From positions 1 to 64,000 of the forward strand of contig JAQXEK010000079.1 in the NCBI GenBank assembly GCA_029250885.1: a stretch of DNA of 64,000 nt, given 5' to 3'. The translations under genes and the position numbers were made by a program. Each line of letters starts with the position of its first letter. The stretch's first letter is position 1. Origin of the DNA: Planctomycetota bacterium (GTDB lineage: Bacteria > Planctomycetota > UBA1135 > GCA-002686595). Of the stretch, positions 9,290 through 18,147 are shown one piece after another. Below the pieces are notes generated by a model. That model was not told where the DNA came from and searched no databases. It saw only the letters and a program-made list of their open reading frames with translations.

Positions 9290-10579
9290 CTACTTGACCC
9301 GGAAGTCTGCGGGGGTCATGCCTGTGACTAACTTGCCTTCGATCAGGTAGAGCTCATCCGATGGACGCTTGGTGAAGGTCCAGGGACTCAGGTCCAAGAC
9401 AGCCCGGTGAATCAAGATCGACCCAGGGAACGAGATGCCATCTAATATCAACCGGTCGCCCATGGTGAGCCAGGTTGCTGTGGCAGGCCGGACCTCGCCG
9501 TCTCTGACCTCGATGACCATGGCCTCTTCTACGTTATGGCTTTCCCTGCCCACACCGATGTAGGCACGGTAGAGGCGCGGCCCGGCATCGGCGCCGATGG
9601 CGGTACCCGCGGAGAGGTCGAAGTCCGGGCTCTCCAGCACCAGCCAGTCCATAGAGGCCAGTCTCTTGGCGGCCCCCGGCGGCTGGTTGGTGGGGGGCGT
9701 CTGGGACTTGGTCAGGTTCAAGATACGCAGGTTTCCGGGCTCGGCAAGGGCTAGGAAGTTCTTGGCCGTGGTACGCACGTCCTGAACCCGGCGTTTGCTC
9801 TCTGCGTACTCGCGCCTGGAGATGTCCACGGGCGCCTGGCCCTGGTCCTTCGACCAGTAGCCATCGGGCCCGAAACCCAGCTCCGTGCTCTCTTCCAGTT
9901 GGAAGCGAACGAAGTGGGGAGCGAGGTAGCGCACCCGGGTCGTGGCTTCGTTGTGACCACCGGCGGGGTCACGCACGGTAATCTCGAACTTGAGCTCGAA
10001 AGAGCTGATGGGCGGGCGGCGTACTTCGCCGGCGGGCGTGGCAGCCTTGGCGGCTTTGACCACTTCATTCCAAAGCCTGGCTGCAGCGGGTGCGGTGCGC
10101 GGAGGCAGCACGCCGGGCACGAGGGTGGCGAAGGGATCGATGGGCTTGGGGGGATTGGTGGGACCCTTTAGGAATGGATTGCGGTCGAAGGGCGAGCCCT
10201 TCTCGTCCGAGGGCCCAGCGCCCGGAGTCTCTTCAAGCTTAGGGTCGTCCGTCTTTGGGGCGGGGACCTGGTCTGGCTTGCTTGGCGTTACACGGGTGGG
10301 TGTGCCGAGTATGGGCAAAGATGGGGCTGGCTCGACGGTAGCCTTGGGCTTCACGCGAATCGTCCGGCCACCCGACAGGCGCCTCGGACCTGGGCGGGTT
10401 TTCGGAAGGGGCTGCGCGTCCTCCGTGATCGTGGACTCGTCCTGTGCTGTCGCCGGCTTGACACCCTCCTGGGAAGGCGGCTTGGCACCTTGGACGGGCT
10501 GGCTGGCCGGCTGGGAATCTTGTATTGCATCCCCGGGCAGGGAGAGGATCAGGGGCAGGAGTAGGAGTGGAGTCAGCAT
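9290..10579 (-). CDS. Exported protein of unknown function with proline-rich linker
   Basis: I do not recognise the family. The reading starting at ATG 10579 gives a classical signal peptide (MLTPLLLLPLILSLPGDA) and about 429 residues; an ATG 14 codons upstream would put charged residues before it. Residues about 20-150 are low-complexity, rich in Pro, Lys, Ser and Thr. From about residue 180 there is a folded domain of beta character (FELKFEITVRDPAGG, RYLAPHFVRFQLEE, LGFGPDGYWSKDQGQ) that loosely resembles LolA-like or outer-membrane lipoprotein-sorting beta structures, but no motif proves that. It is transcribed away from the GTPase pair but on the same strand (stop of the upstream gene's neighbour 75 bases away), so co-transcription with it is possible. 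Confidence 0.65.
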   Translation of the reverse strand: MLTPLLLLPLILSLPGDAIQDSQPASQPVQGAKPPSQEGVKPATAQDESTITEDAQPLPKTRPGPRRLSGGRTIRVKPKATVEPAPSLPILGTPTRVTPSKPDQVPAPKTDDPKLEETPGAGPSDEKGSPFDRNPFLKGPTNPPKPIDPFATLVPGVLPPRTAPAAARLWNEVVKAAKAATPAGEVRRPPISSFELKFEITVRDPAGGHNEATTRVRYLAPHFVRFQLEESTELGFGPDGYWSKDQGQAPVDISRREYAESKRRVQDVRTTAKNFLALAEPGNLRILNLTKSQTPPTNQPPGAAKRLASMDWLVLESPDFDLSAGTAIGADAGPRLYRAYIGVGRESHNVEEAMVIEVRDGEVRPATATWLTMGDRLILDGISFPGSILIHRAVLDLSPWTFTKRPSDELYLIEGKLVTGMTPADFRVK

Positions 10580-10654
10580 AGGATTCGGGCTCGGTGCGGT
10601 CGTCTCCGTGGACGTTAGCAAAAGGTGCTTGGGCTGGGCAGGAAGGGGGCCGCT

Positions 10655-12445
10655 TTACTGGATGCCTAGGCGTGTGCGCCATCTTTCGGGCGCTGTGGCA
10701 AGGTGCTCGAGAGACTCCATACGTGCTGCGATGGCCTCCCGTTGGCGCGCCCCAAGCTCGTCTTGCATTCGAACTAACTCAGTAGTCGCGTTGTGGCGTA
10801 CGCTGGTCAGCAAGCCGCTCACAAGGCCGGACAGCAGCATGCGGATGGCGCCCCTGGCCAAGAACAGCCAGGCCACCAGGACAAGTGCTGCGTTGATAAG
10901 GAGGGACGTGCCTGCACCGCTGGCCTCCATGTCCGTGAAGCCACCGAAGAGCCCCAGGGCCGCTTGCCAGACGACCCAGCCACAGAGGGCGAACACCGGC
11001 AGGTCCACGGGCCAGCGCAGGTACCAGCGCGCACCCCGGGTTGCGGCACGACGCAGGTCCCGCTCCAGCAAGCGCGCCCAGGCGGACTCAATCGCGCCGG
11101 TCGCGCGGTCAGTGGCGGACATGGAGTCGGCCAAGCCAAAGGCCAGGCTGTTGCCGGTCAGCTCGAGGCCCTGGAGCCGGGCCGCGGAGAAGTCCTCGCG
11201 GTACCAGCCGTCCAGCTCAACCTCGGATGGGACCAGGCCGCTTTTGCGCTCCACGCGCCGCTCGCGCAAAGCGCCGTTTGCTCGATCTAAGGCCAGGGCG
11301 CCCACGGCCGTGCCAGCCGCCAGCAACGGGTTGCGCCGCACTACGGCAGCCCCCGCCCCGATTCCAAGTCCAGCCAACCCGCCCGTGCGCAGAGCCCAGC
11401 CGCCGGGGCCATCCCAGTTGCGCGAGGTTTCCTGCCAGAGCAGATGCTTGAGGTCGCTACGGCGCAGCTCGAGGCGCTGTTCCAGCTCTCTCTCGACCCG
11501 CGCGCGGTACTCCGCAAGCGCCGCCTCGCCTAGGCCGGTCAGGACCTTCAGCTTGGGGCCAAGCTCGTCCTGCCAGCCTCGGGCGAGGGCGCTTATCTTC
11601 TCTAGGGTTCCCAGGGCGTTGTGTCGGCGCACCATGCCTAAGCGCCCCGAGCTCACCAGCTCTGTGAGGGCGAGCTCAAGGTCGGCCATGCCCGTATCGT
11701 CGCCGCCATGAAGGCGATTCTGAGCGCTCGTGGCAATCACCGGAGGCGCTTCCCCAGTGGAGCTGGCCCACCGCTGGTTGGCTAGGGTGCGTAGCTGGTC
11801 CATCAGCTTATCGCGGGACACGTCCGTCAGCTCATCGGTTCGATTAAGCACAAGGATCAGGTCTCGCCGTCCGGCGAAGCTGTCGACAAAGTCAATGGTG
11901 GCCAGCTCGGCTACGGACTGCCGGTGGGCCACGACGATCAGCACGTCCGAGCGCTCGGCTAGGGCGCGCACGATGGCGTGGTGTTCCGTGCTGGTGCTGT
12001 TGGTGTCGGGGGCGTCGATGATGACCTGCTCGGTGAAGAGCCCGCCGCTCTCCTGGTAAGTCTCGATCACGGGCGTGTAGTCCCCGAGCCCATCGACGAG
12101 ATCGCTCGTGTCCACGTCTCTGGGCTTGTAGATCACGGGCCTAGTGGTGGTCGGTCGCGATGAGCCGGGCGTGGCGATGTCGTAGCCTACGAGAGCATTG
12201 AGAAGGGTCGACTTGCCCGCGCCCGTCGCACCCACAATTGTGATTACGGCTGCGGAGCTGACTCGCTCGAGCTGGGATTCTAAGTCTTGGGTCAGGACGT
12301 CTAGAGTCTCGGCGTCGGGCTCTAGTCCAAGGATTGGAGCCTGCTCGTCCCGGAGCAGTTCGATGTCCCGGTGCAGCTCCTTTTGCAAGGTGCGCAGGGT
12401 GGCGCCTAGGAGCGCCGTGTCGGGTGACTGGCTGGGAGAGGTCAT
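10655..12445 (-). CDS. Dynamin-like/YfjP-type GTPase with C-terminal membrane helices
   Basis: G1 is GATGAGKST at residues 72-80, a candidate G2 Thr lies in RPTTTRPV (about 97-104), G3 is DAPDT at 144-148 and G4 is NRTD at 200-203, so nucleotide binding looks intact. The middle region is helical and charged. Two long hydrophobic segments near residues 470-540 (VDLPVFALCGWVVWQAALG; LLINAALVLVAWLFLARG) probably form a hairpin membrane anchor. This plan, GTPase head, helical stalk and membrane paddle, is that of bacterial dynamin-like proteins. Its ATG overlaps the stop of the upstream GTPase gene by 4 bases; bacterial dynamins often occur as such tandem heterologous pairs. A role in membrane remodelling is inferred from family. 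Confidence 0.8.
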   Translation of the reverse strand: MTSPSQSPDTALLGATLRTLQKELHRDIELLRDEQAPILGLEPDAETLDVLTQDLESQLERVSSAAVITIVGATGAGKSTLLNALVGYDIATPGSSRPTTTRPVIYKPRDVDTSDLVDGLGDYTPVIETYQESGGLFTEQVIIDAPDTNSTSTEHHAIVRALAERSDVLIVVAHRQSVAELATIDFVDSFAGRRDLILVLNRTDELTDVSRDKLMDQLRTLANQRWASSTGEAPPVIATSAQNRLHGGDDTGMADLELALTELVSSGRLGMVRRHNALGTLEKISALARGWQDELGPKLKVLTGLGEAALAEYRARVERELEQRLELRRSDLKHLLWQETSRNWDGPGGWALRTGGLAGLGIGAGAAVVRRNPLLAAGTAVGALALDRANGALRERRVERKSGLVPSEVELDGWYREDFSAARLQGLELTGNSLAFGLADSMSATDRATGAIESAWARLLERDLRRAATRGARWYLRWPVDLPVFALCGWVVWQAALGLFGGFTDMEASGAGTSLLINAALVLVAWLFLARGAIRMLLSGLVSGLLTSVRHNATTELVRMQDELGARQREAIAARMESLEHLATAPERWRTRLGIQ

Positions 12446-14316
12446 GGCAGGTTCTTGAGCAGGGCACGGAGGCTGTCGGCCAGGGCGAGACGCTCGTTCG
12501 CTTGGGCGGTGAGCTGATTGTGAAGCGTGGGGAGGGCGCGCAGGCTGATCTCCCTAGCGATCTTATTGCCGCGTAGGTCCCTCCATTGGGCCCGGGCATT
12601 GCGGGCGACGCCGGTGCCCAGAAACTTGGTGAAGCGCTCGCTCATGGCAGTACCAAAGCCGCCGGCGACTAGGGCAGCCACATCGCTTCCCACGCCTCCA
12701 GTTGCGATGGCGGTGCCAATCCCTGCGAAGATCGGCAGGCCATGGAACAGGTCGACTCCAAATTGCACCAGGTGCTCCCCGGTCTTGCGTCCTTTAGAGT
12801 CAAGCTCGGCCTCGATAAGCTGCTCGCAGACGGTCTCGAAAGAGGCGAGCAGGGCGTCGTCCTGGGCCAGAGCAAAGGTGCTGGTACCTGTGGCCGCTGT
12901 TCCTTGGGCCAGGTCCTTTTGGAGTTGGGCGGCCATGTCCTTGTGGGGGGATTCGTCGGGCCAGAAGCTGGAGTGGGCGGCAAACTCGGTGGACAGTCGC
13001 TCTAGCATGGGGCCAAAGCGTGGGCCGAGCTCCCGGGCCTCGAGGTCGCGAATCGAGACGCCCGCAGTTGGTGGGGCCTTGCGCTTGCCCGCTAAGCCCT
13101 CGATGGTCTGACGCAGCTTGCGCGCACCGCCTCGCAGGTGCCGCCGCCAGGGAGCAATTCGCCGATCAGCCACCTTGCGGAAAGCCTCCAGGAAGGGGCC
13201 CGGCGGCATGGATAAGGCGGCGACTTCGCGGCCGATAGTCGTGGCCGGCGAGGCTACGGTCTCGAGGATGCGGGATGCGAGTGCACCTTCGCTGCGCAGG
13301 ATCTGTTCGAGCTCCTTGAGGTCGGTAGCGAGGCTCTTGGCCGACGACGCAAGGGCCTGCTGCTTGAGTCGCAGGCGCTGCTTGCCAAACAGCCAGTCCG
13401 CCAAGGGTGTACCGGGTGCAGGCACCGCAGCACTGGCTCCACATACGGATGCTGCCGAGGCGAGGCCCACCGGCGTCAACTGTCCTATGCCGCTCTGCAG
13501 GTCCAGGTCAAAGGGCGCGTGGAAGACAGCCACAGGAGGCGAGCCTAGCTTGTCCCGCAGGGCCTCGGCGTGCTCAGTCGTAATAGACTCGTCGACGAAG
13601 GCCTCATTGTAGACCAGGACCCAGGGCCGCTGGTTGCGCAGCCAATCCTCGAGGAAGCGCACGACCAGCTCGTTGTGATAGGTATGGCGCGTGACGACGA
13701 CGACCGCCAGGTCTGCCACCTGCATCAGCGACTCGGTGGCAGCTCGATTCTGGGTCAGGATGCTGTCAAAGTCCGGTGCGTCAATCAGCAGAACGCCGGG
13801 CGGGAAGTCCTGGACGGAGACAAGCAGCAGCTCGGCGGGATCCTCGGCATTGCGGCTGGCCTCGGGGACAAGCTTCGGAGTGCCGTCGAAGGTGATCGGA
13901 ACCAGGGGGAACTGGGCTAGGCTCGGCTCTTCCTGCAGGACCTTGGCTAGGGTAGGGGAGGTCGCCCCGATGAGGCAGCGGGTTGCGCCGCCACGGGGTT
14001 CGGAGGGCGACAGCTTGTGGCCGCTGAGTGAGTTAAAGAGCAGGGACTTACCTGCATTGTTTGGGCCGACGATTCCCGCCACGAGGTGCTCGTGGGCGCC
14101 GGCAGTACGGGGCAGCAGGTCGCGCTCGAGGCGCTCGAGGCAGCGCTTGGCAAGATCCGCGCCGGGGTAGGACGATTCGCCGTCGGGCGACAGGGCCAGG
14201 GGCCTAAGCAGGTCTGCGGTGGCTCGGAAGGCGACCGGTGCTTCGCTCGCTTTGGGATCTAGGCCGGGTATCGGCAAGGGGTCTGGAGCCGGATCGTTGG
14301 ATTTCTGAGGATTCAT
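12442..14316 (-). CDS. Dynamin-family GTPase, partner of the downstream GTPase
   Basis: A 624-residue protein. The P-loop is GPNNAGKS at residues 84-91, G3 is DAPDFDS starting at 179, and a possible G4 is VLVYNEAF around 235. The sequence around G1 (AGIVGPNNAGKSLLFNSLSG) and the segment PSEPRGGATRC match dynamin-like GTPases. A Gly/Ala-rich hydrophobic stretch (IFAGIGTAIATGGVGSDVAALVAGGFG) near residue 540-565 may be a membrane-inserting paddle. It is first in a two-gene operon (ATGA overlap). It is divergent from miaA, with 86 bases between the starts. Confidence 0.8.
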   Translation of the reverse strand: MNPQKSNDPAPDPLPIPGLDPKASEAPVAFRATADLLRPLALSPDGESSYPGADLAKRCLERLERDLLPRTAGAHEHLVAGIVGPNNAGKSLLFNSLSGHKLSPSEPRGGATRCLIGATSPTLAKVLQEEPSLAQFPLVPITFDGTPKLVPEASRNAEDPAELLLVSVQDFPPGVLLIDAPDFDSILTQNRAATESLMQVADLAVVVVTRHTYHNELVVRFLEDWLRNQRPWVLVYNEAFVDESITTEHAEALRDKLGSPPVAVFHAPFDLDLQSGIGQLTPVGLASAASVCGASAAVPAPGTPLADWLFGKQRLRLKQQALASSAKSLATDLKELEQILRSEGALASRILETVASPATTIGREVAALSMPPGPFLEAFRKVADRRIAPWRRHLRGGARKLRQTIEGLAGKRKAPPTAGVSIRDLEARELGPRFGPMLERLSTEFAAHSSFWPDESPHKDMAAQLQKDLAQGTAATGTSTFALAQDDALLASFETVCEQLIEAELDSKGRKTGEHLVQFGVDLFHGLPIFAGIGTAIATGGVGSDVAALVAGGFGTAMSERFTKFLGTGVARNARAQWRDLRGNKIAREISLRALPTLHNQLTAQANERLALADSLRALLKNLP

Positions 14317-14402
14317 TCTTAGGTTGCACAGGGGCTTGCGGCCCCGCTGCCCTTAGGCTATCGCGCCAATGCCGGTATGCGCCGGTTTCCCAGCAGGATT
14401 CG

Positions 14403-15404
14403 ATGGACGAAGAGAAAAAGACGGCCCCAAGCGAAGTGAGCTCGCGCGCGAGCGCGGCAACGAGCCGCGGGGTCTTGCGTGCAATCTTGGGCCCAACGGC
14501 GTCGGGCAAGACGGCCTTGGCCGTTGCCGTCTGCCAGGAGGCCGCCCGGAGGGAGAGCTCTCTTAGTGGGGAAGTGGTGTCCTTGGATTCCATGTTGGTC
14601 TACCGCGGACTCGACATTGGAACGGCCAAGCCGCTGATAGAGGAGCGCCAGGACGTGCCTCACCACCTGATCGATGTGGCCGATCCGACCGAAACCTACG
14701 ACGTGACTCGCTATCTTGCGGATGCCGCTGTGGCCGAGGCGGAGATCGAATCACGGGGTGCCTTTGCCCTCTTCGCCGGGGGCACCAGCTTCTACCTGAA
14801 GGCGCTCCTCTTCGGGCTGATGTCAGGGCCCGATGTGGACCCCGCCCTTCGAGAAGCTATCGAGCAGCGCTACGATCACGAGGGCCCAGAGGCCACCCAC
14901 GCCGCACTAGCAGTTGTGGATCCGCTGCTCGCGGCGCGTGTCCACCCAAACGACAAGAAGCGCGTCGTGCGCGGCCTAGAGGTCTTCGAGCAGACGGGCT
15001 CGCCCCTTGGCCAACTCCAGAGTCAGTGGACTGCGGAGCCCAGACCGTCGCGCCTGATCGGACTTGAGGTCGACAGTGACGGCCTCGACCGTCGTATTTT
15101 AGAGCGCACTCGGGCCATGTTTGCCGCGGGCTGGGCCGAGGAGGCTGAGCGCGTGCGGAAGTCGCCCGGCTTTGGCAAGACGGCGGTCCAGGCCCTTGGC
15201 TACCGGGACGTACTGCGGTACGTCGATGGCGAGCTAACCAAGGAAGAGTCGATAACAACGATCGCTTTGCGCACGCGCCAGTTCTCCAGGCGACAGCGGA
15301 CTTGGCTGCGCGGGTTTAGCAACGTTCGTTGGTGCCCTGCGCCTCAAACTAAAGAGGACCTCGAGACGCTAGCGCTCGAGGTCCTCGATTGGATGACTGA
15401 CTAG
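14403..15404 (+). CDS. miaA: tRNA dimethylallyltransferase MiaA
   Basis: Transfers dimethylallyl to A37 of tRNAs reading UNN codons. The P-loop ILGPTASGKTALAV, the catalytic Asp region VVSLDSMLVYRGLDIGTAKP, the HHLIDVADPTETYDV segment, the GGTSFYLKALLFG loop and the C-terminal QALGYRDV and TRQFSRRQRTW blocks are all present in family order. The start ATG 14403 (MDEEKKTAP) gives 333 residues with a short charged leader; upstream in-frame codons would run into the divergent GTPase promoter. The gene is intact. Confidence 0.93.
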   Translation: MDEEKKTAPSEVSSRASAATSRGVLRAILGPTASGKTALAVAVCQEAARRESSLSGEVVSLDSMLVYRGLDIGTAKPLIEERQDVPHHLIDVADPTETYDVTRYLADAAVAEAEIESRGAFALFAGGTSFYLKALLFGLMSGPDVDPALREAIEQRYDHEGPEATHAALAVVDPLLAARVHPNDKKRVVRGLEVFEQTGSPLGQLQSQWTAEPRPSRLIGLEVDSDGLDRRILERTRAMFAAGWAEEAERVRKSPGFGKTAVQALGYRDVLRYVDGELTKEESITTIALRTRQFSRRQRTWLRGFSNVRWCPAPQTKEDLETLALEVLDWMTD

Positions 15405-15417
15405 GCGTAGCGCCTAG
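15401..15417. terminator. Weak hairpin between miaA and the convergent lipoprotein gene
   Basis: A perfect 7-bp inverted repeat CTAGGCG-TAG-CGCCTAG begins at the last bases of miaA (stop 15402-15404). The loop is only three bases and there is no U-tract on either strand. It may help separate the convergent transcripts; evidence is weak. Confidence 0.3.
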
Positions 15418-15423
15418 CGTTCC

Positions 15424-15918
15424 TTAGAAGTTCTTGGTGGAGAAGTGCTCGGGGGTCGTGGGGCCCTCGTCTTCGTCGTCCCACCAGCTGGAGACGCCTT
15501 CGTAGCTTCCGCCGAAGGTGGTGATGGGCACGCCCAGAACCATGTCGGTCAGCATCAGCAGGCCCTCGGCCCCCACGTAGTAGGCGCCAACGACGCCGTC
15601 GCGGACCAGGTAGCCAGCGTCGGCCACACCAGCCGTCATGTTGTACGGGCTTTCGGTATCGCCCCAGCCGCGGCGCATTTGCAGCGGGTTGTCCGGGTTG
15701 TCGTTCATCATGTGACGACGAACCGTCATCGCGATGTCAGCTGCGTTAGAGCTTCCGTGATCCCAGTGGGACGTGTCCGAACTTGCGTCGTACCCGGAAA
15801 AGGCCTTGACGGCGCTATCGCCGGCGAAGCCAGCGTTCCAGTGGTCGTTGTAGGTGGGGTCGGTGCTGGCGCAGGCGCCCAAGGTGGCAAGGGCGGCGAG
15901 GAGCAGTGGGGTTTTCAT
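15424..15918 (-). CDS. Small predicted lipoprotein, function unknown
   Basis: A 164-residue protein with a clear lipoprotein signal: MKTPLLLAALATLGAC, with the lipidated Cys at position 16. The mature part is rich in Asp, Gly and Ser and has a hydrophobic stretch near the middle (YLVRDGVVGAYYVGAEGLLMLTDMVLGVPITTFGG) that could be membrane-associated. I do not recognise a domain. It is convergent with miaA and divergent from hisS; the 250-base region toward hisS is full of small inverted repeats. Confidence 0.65.
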   Translation of the reverse strand: MKTPLLLAALATLGACASTDPTYNDHWNAGFAGDSAVKAFSGYDASSDTSHWDHGSSNAADIAMTVRRHMMNDNPDNPLQMRRGWGDTESPYNMTAGVADAGYLVRDGVVGAYYVGAEGLLMLTDMVLGVPITTFGGSYEGVSSWWDDEDEGPTTPEHFSTKNF

Positions 15919-15958
15919 CGTCAGTGGTGAAGGCGGGGGGACTTGCAGTTAGAGTCTT

Positions 15959-16146
15959 GGCCCTTCGAGAAGGGGCCCTGTCGAAATGTTTCGACCGGTA
16001 TCCTAGCTCGATGACTAGTACAAGGAGACTAGTCTAGTGCCCTTGAGGGGCTCGGGTCAAGCGATCTGGGCCACTCAGATCCATCCAAGTTGGATGATTT
16101 TCCAAGTTGACGGCCCAAACCGTCGTTCCAAGAGCCCGATCGGGTT
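15959..16146. other. Array of small inverted repeats upstream of hisS
   Basis: At least seven dyads follow one another between the lipoprotein gene and hisS: about 15959-15977 (GGCCCTTC with one bulged base opposite), 15980-15995 (GTCGAAA/TTTCGAC), 16013-16034 (GACTAGT/ACTAGTC, 8-nt loop), 16042-16061 (CTTGA/TCAAG), 16063-16081 (GATCTG/CAGATC), 16082-16096 (CATCCAA/TTGGATG, one central base), 16109-16124 (GACGG/CCGTC) and the palindrome CCCGATCGGG at 16135-16144. Some have loops too short for a full-length RNA hairpin. It could be a structured hisS leader or an unannotated RNA. No open reading frame here is convincing. Confidence 0.5.
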
Positions 16147-16168
16147 CCAAATGCTGAGTGATTAAGTG

Positions 16169-17431
16169 ATGAAGAAGAGCTACCAGGCCCCAAGGGGCAT
16201 GCGCGACGTCCTGCCTGAGAACATGCCCGCATGGCAACGTCTCGAGGAAACGGCGCGCCATCTGGCACGCCTCTTCGGCTTTTCAGAGATTCGTCCCCCC
16301 TTGATGGAGGAGACTGACCTCTTTACCCGGTCCGTTGGGGAAGTAACCGACATCGTTGAGAAGGAGATGTTTAGCCTGCAAAAAGGCAAGACCTCCCTCT
16401 CTTTGCGACCCGAAGGTACCGCCGGTGTCGTGCGGGCCTATGTGCAGGCCGGCTACGCCAAGCGCGATCCCCTCCAGCGACTTTATTACTGTGGCCCAAT
16501 GTTCCGCTACGAGCGCCCCCAGAAGGGCCGCGAGCGCATGTTCACTCAGTTTGGCGTCGAGTGTATCGGCTCCTCCGACCCGCGCTTGGACGCCGAGGTT
16601 ATGGACATGGCGGCGACCTTCTTTGAGGAGCTTGGCCTGACCGGTCTTGAGGTGCGCATGAACTCCATGGGGGACGGCGAGGATCGCGATCGCTATCGGG
16701 ACGCGGTCTCGGATTTTTTGAGTCCGAAGCTCGATGACTTCTGCGACCTCTGCCAGAGTCGCTTTGAGAAGAACGTGTTGCGGGTGCTGGATTGTAAGAA
16801 TCCCAATTGCGGGGAGCTGATCGTGGGCGCGCCGGTCTTGATCGACTTCCTCGGCGACGAAAATCGCGCGCACTTCGAAGCGGTGCAAGAGGGACTTCGA
16901 GACCTGGGCCGCGAGCCCTGTGTGGACACGAGCATTGTGCGCGGACTCGACTACTACACGCGCACAGTCTTTGAGATCCACGCGCCAGACCTTGGTGCGC
17001 GCAGTGCGCTCTGTGGGGGTGGGCGCTACGACCACTTGGTGCGAGATCTAGGCGGCCCCGATGTGCCGGCGGTTGGATTTGCGATCGGCTTTACTGGTAC
17101 GTTGATCGTTTTTGAGCAGCTCGGCTTGCTTGAGGGGCTTGAACGCGAAACCGCCGACGTCTATGTGATCGGCTTCTCCGCGGAGCAGAAGGCCGCCGTC
17201 TTGCAGGTCGCGAACGACCTGCGCAAGGGCGGCATCTCTGCAATCTACGACGTGGACGAGCGCAGTTTTAAAGCCCAGATGAAGGCTGCCGGTAAGGGAG
17301 ATCACAGGTACGCCGTGATCCTCGGTGAAGACGAGCTCGCCCGGGGCGTAGTTCAGCTCAAGGATCTTGGGGCCAAGAGCCAAGAGGAGGTGCCCCGAGA
17401 TGGCCTCGTGGAGGCGATCCTTAGGGGCTAG
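16169..17431 (+). CDS. hisS: Histidyl-tRNA synthetase
   Basis: Class II aminoacyl-tRNA synthetase charging tRNA-His. Visible are the N-terminal YQAPRGMRDVLP signature, motif 1 region GFSEIRPPLMEETDLFTRSVGE, SLRPEGTAGVVRAY, motif 2 FRYERPQKGRERMFTQFGVE, the histidine-specific RGLDYYTRTVFE and motif 3 region ALCGGGRYDHLV. The C-terminal anticodon-binding domain begins near YVIGFSAEQ. The length of 420 is normal. The ORF could also start one codon earlier at GTG 16166; ATG 16169 is preferred. nadD follows after 2 bases. Confidence 0.96.
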   Translation: MKKSYQAPRGMRDVLPENMPAWQRLEETARHLARLFGFSEIRPPLMEETDLFTRSVGEVTDIVEKEMFSLQKGKTSLSLRPEGTAGVVRAYVQAGYAKRDPLQRLYYCGPMFRYERPQKGRERMFTQFGVECIGSSDPRLDAEVMDMAATFFEELGLTGLEVRMNSMGDGEDRDRYRDAVSDFLSPKLDDFCDLCQSRFEKNVLRVLDCKNPNCGELIVGAPVLIDFLGDENRAHFEAVQEGLRDLGREPCVDTSIVRGLDYYTRTVFEIHAPDLGARSALCGGGRYDHLVRDLGGPDVPAVGFAIGFTGTLIVFEQLGLLEGLERETADVYVIGFSAEQKAAVLQVANDLRKGGISAIYDVDERSFKAQMKAAGKGDHRYAVILGEDELARGVVQLKDLGAKSQEEVPRDGLVEAILRG

Positions 17432-17433
17432 CG

Positions 17434-18147
17434 ATGACACTCGATCTACGTGCTCTAGAAGCCGGGCGCCTCGGCGTTTTTGGTGGGACCTTCGACCCCG
17501 TGCACAACGGTCATTTACACGTGGCGCGGGTTGCCCTGCAGCACCTCGAACTCGACCACATCGTGTTTATCCCCGCACGGCAGTCACCCCACAAGGCGAC
17601 TGGTGCGACGGCGCTTGGTGCGCAGCGGGTGGACATGCTCAGGTTAGCCATTACTTCAGATGAGTGCCTTCGGGACTCGGCATCCATATGGGACTTCGAG
17701 CTGATGCAAGAGGGCCCCTCTTTTACCGTGCAAACCCTGGAGGAGCTCAGCCTGCTGCGGGGAGATCCTACGCCTAAGCGAGATTCGCGCAGCCTGGTTT
17801 TTCTAATGGGCAGCGACCAGTTTCCTGGACTTCCGAAGTGGAAGGACGTGGAGCGGGTCTTTGCCCTCGCTAAGCCCTGTGTCGTCCTGCGCGGCGGATG
17901 GGAGTCCAAGGGCGACCTGGTCGCCCTCGAGGCAGAGCTCTCGCCCGAGCTCCTCGTAGATTTGGAAGGCGGCTACTTGCAACCCAATCCCATTCGGCTT
18001 GCGGCCACGGACTTGCGCGCCGAGATACGCCGCGAGGCTGCTAATTTGGGCAGCACTTCCCTACCCGATGGGGTTGCGGAGTACATCGCAGCCGAGGGGC
18101 TATACCAAGGCGAGCAGGGGTCGGGAACAGTGGGGGAGCTGCCCTAG
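17434..18147 (+). CDS. nadD: Nicotinate-nucleotide adenylyltransferase NadD
   Basis: Adenylates nicotinic acid mononucleotide in NAD synthesis. The nucleotidyltransferase signature GVFGGTFDPVHNGHLHVAR carries the GxFxPxHxGH pattern, followed by VFIPARQSPHK. The late block PIRLAATDLRAEIRR corresponds to the ISST.IR motif (here AATDLR). The 237 residues are slightly longer than average because of a C-terminal extension. It sits between hisS (2-base gap) and the GT4 transferase gene (one-base overlap TAGTG). Confidence 0.92.
   Translation: MTLDLRALEAGRLGVFGGTFDPVHNGHLHVARVALQHLELDHIVFIPARQSPHKATGATALGAQRVDMLRLAITSDECLRDSASIWDFELMQEGPSFTVQTLEELSLLRGDPTPKRDSRSLVFLMGSDQFPGLPKWKDVERVFALAKPCVVLRGGWESKGDLVALEAELSPELLVDLEGGYLQPNPIRLAATDLRAEIRREAANLGSTSLPDGVAEYIAAEGLYQGEQGSGTVGELP

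Noticed and set aside
9990-11711. 573-residue plus-strand open frame
   Set aside because: It runs antisense through the exported protein and the dynamin-like GTPase with intact G motifs. Its translation is rich in Arg, Ser and Pro without domains, as expected of a GC-rich shadow frame.
16029-16268. Short minus-strand frames across the hisS start
   Set aside because: They overlap hisS and the inverted repeat array, and contain no family motif.
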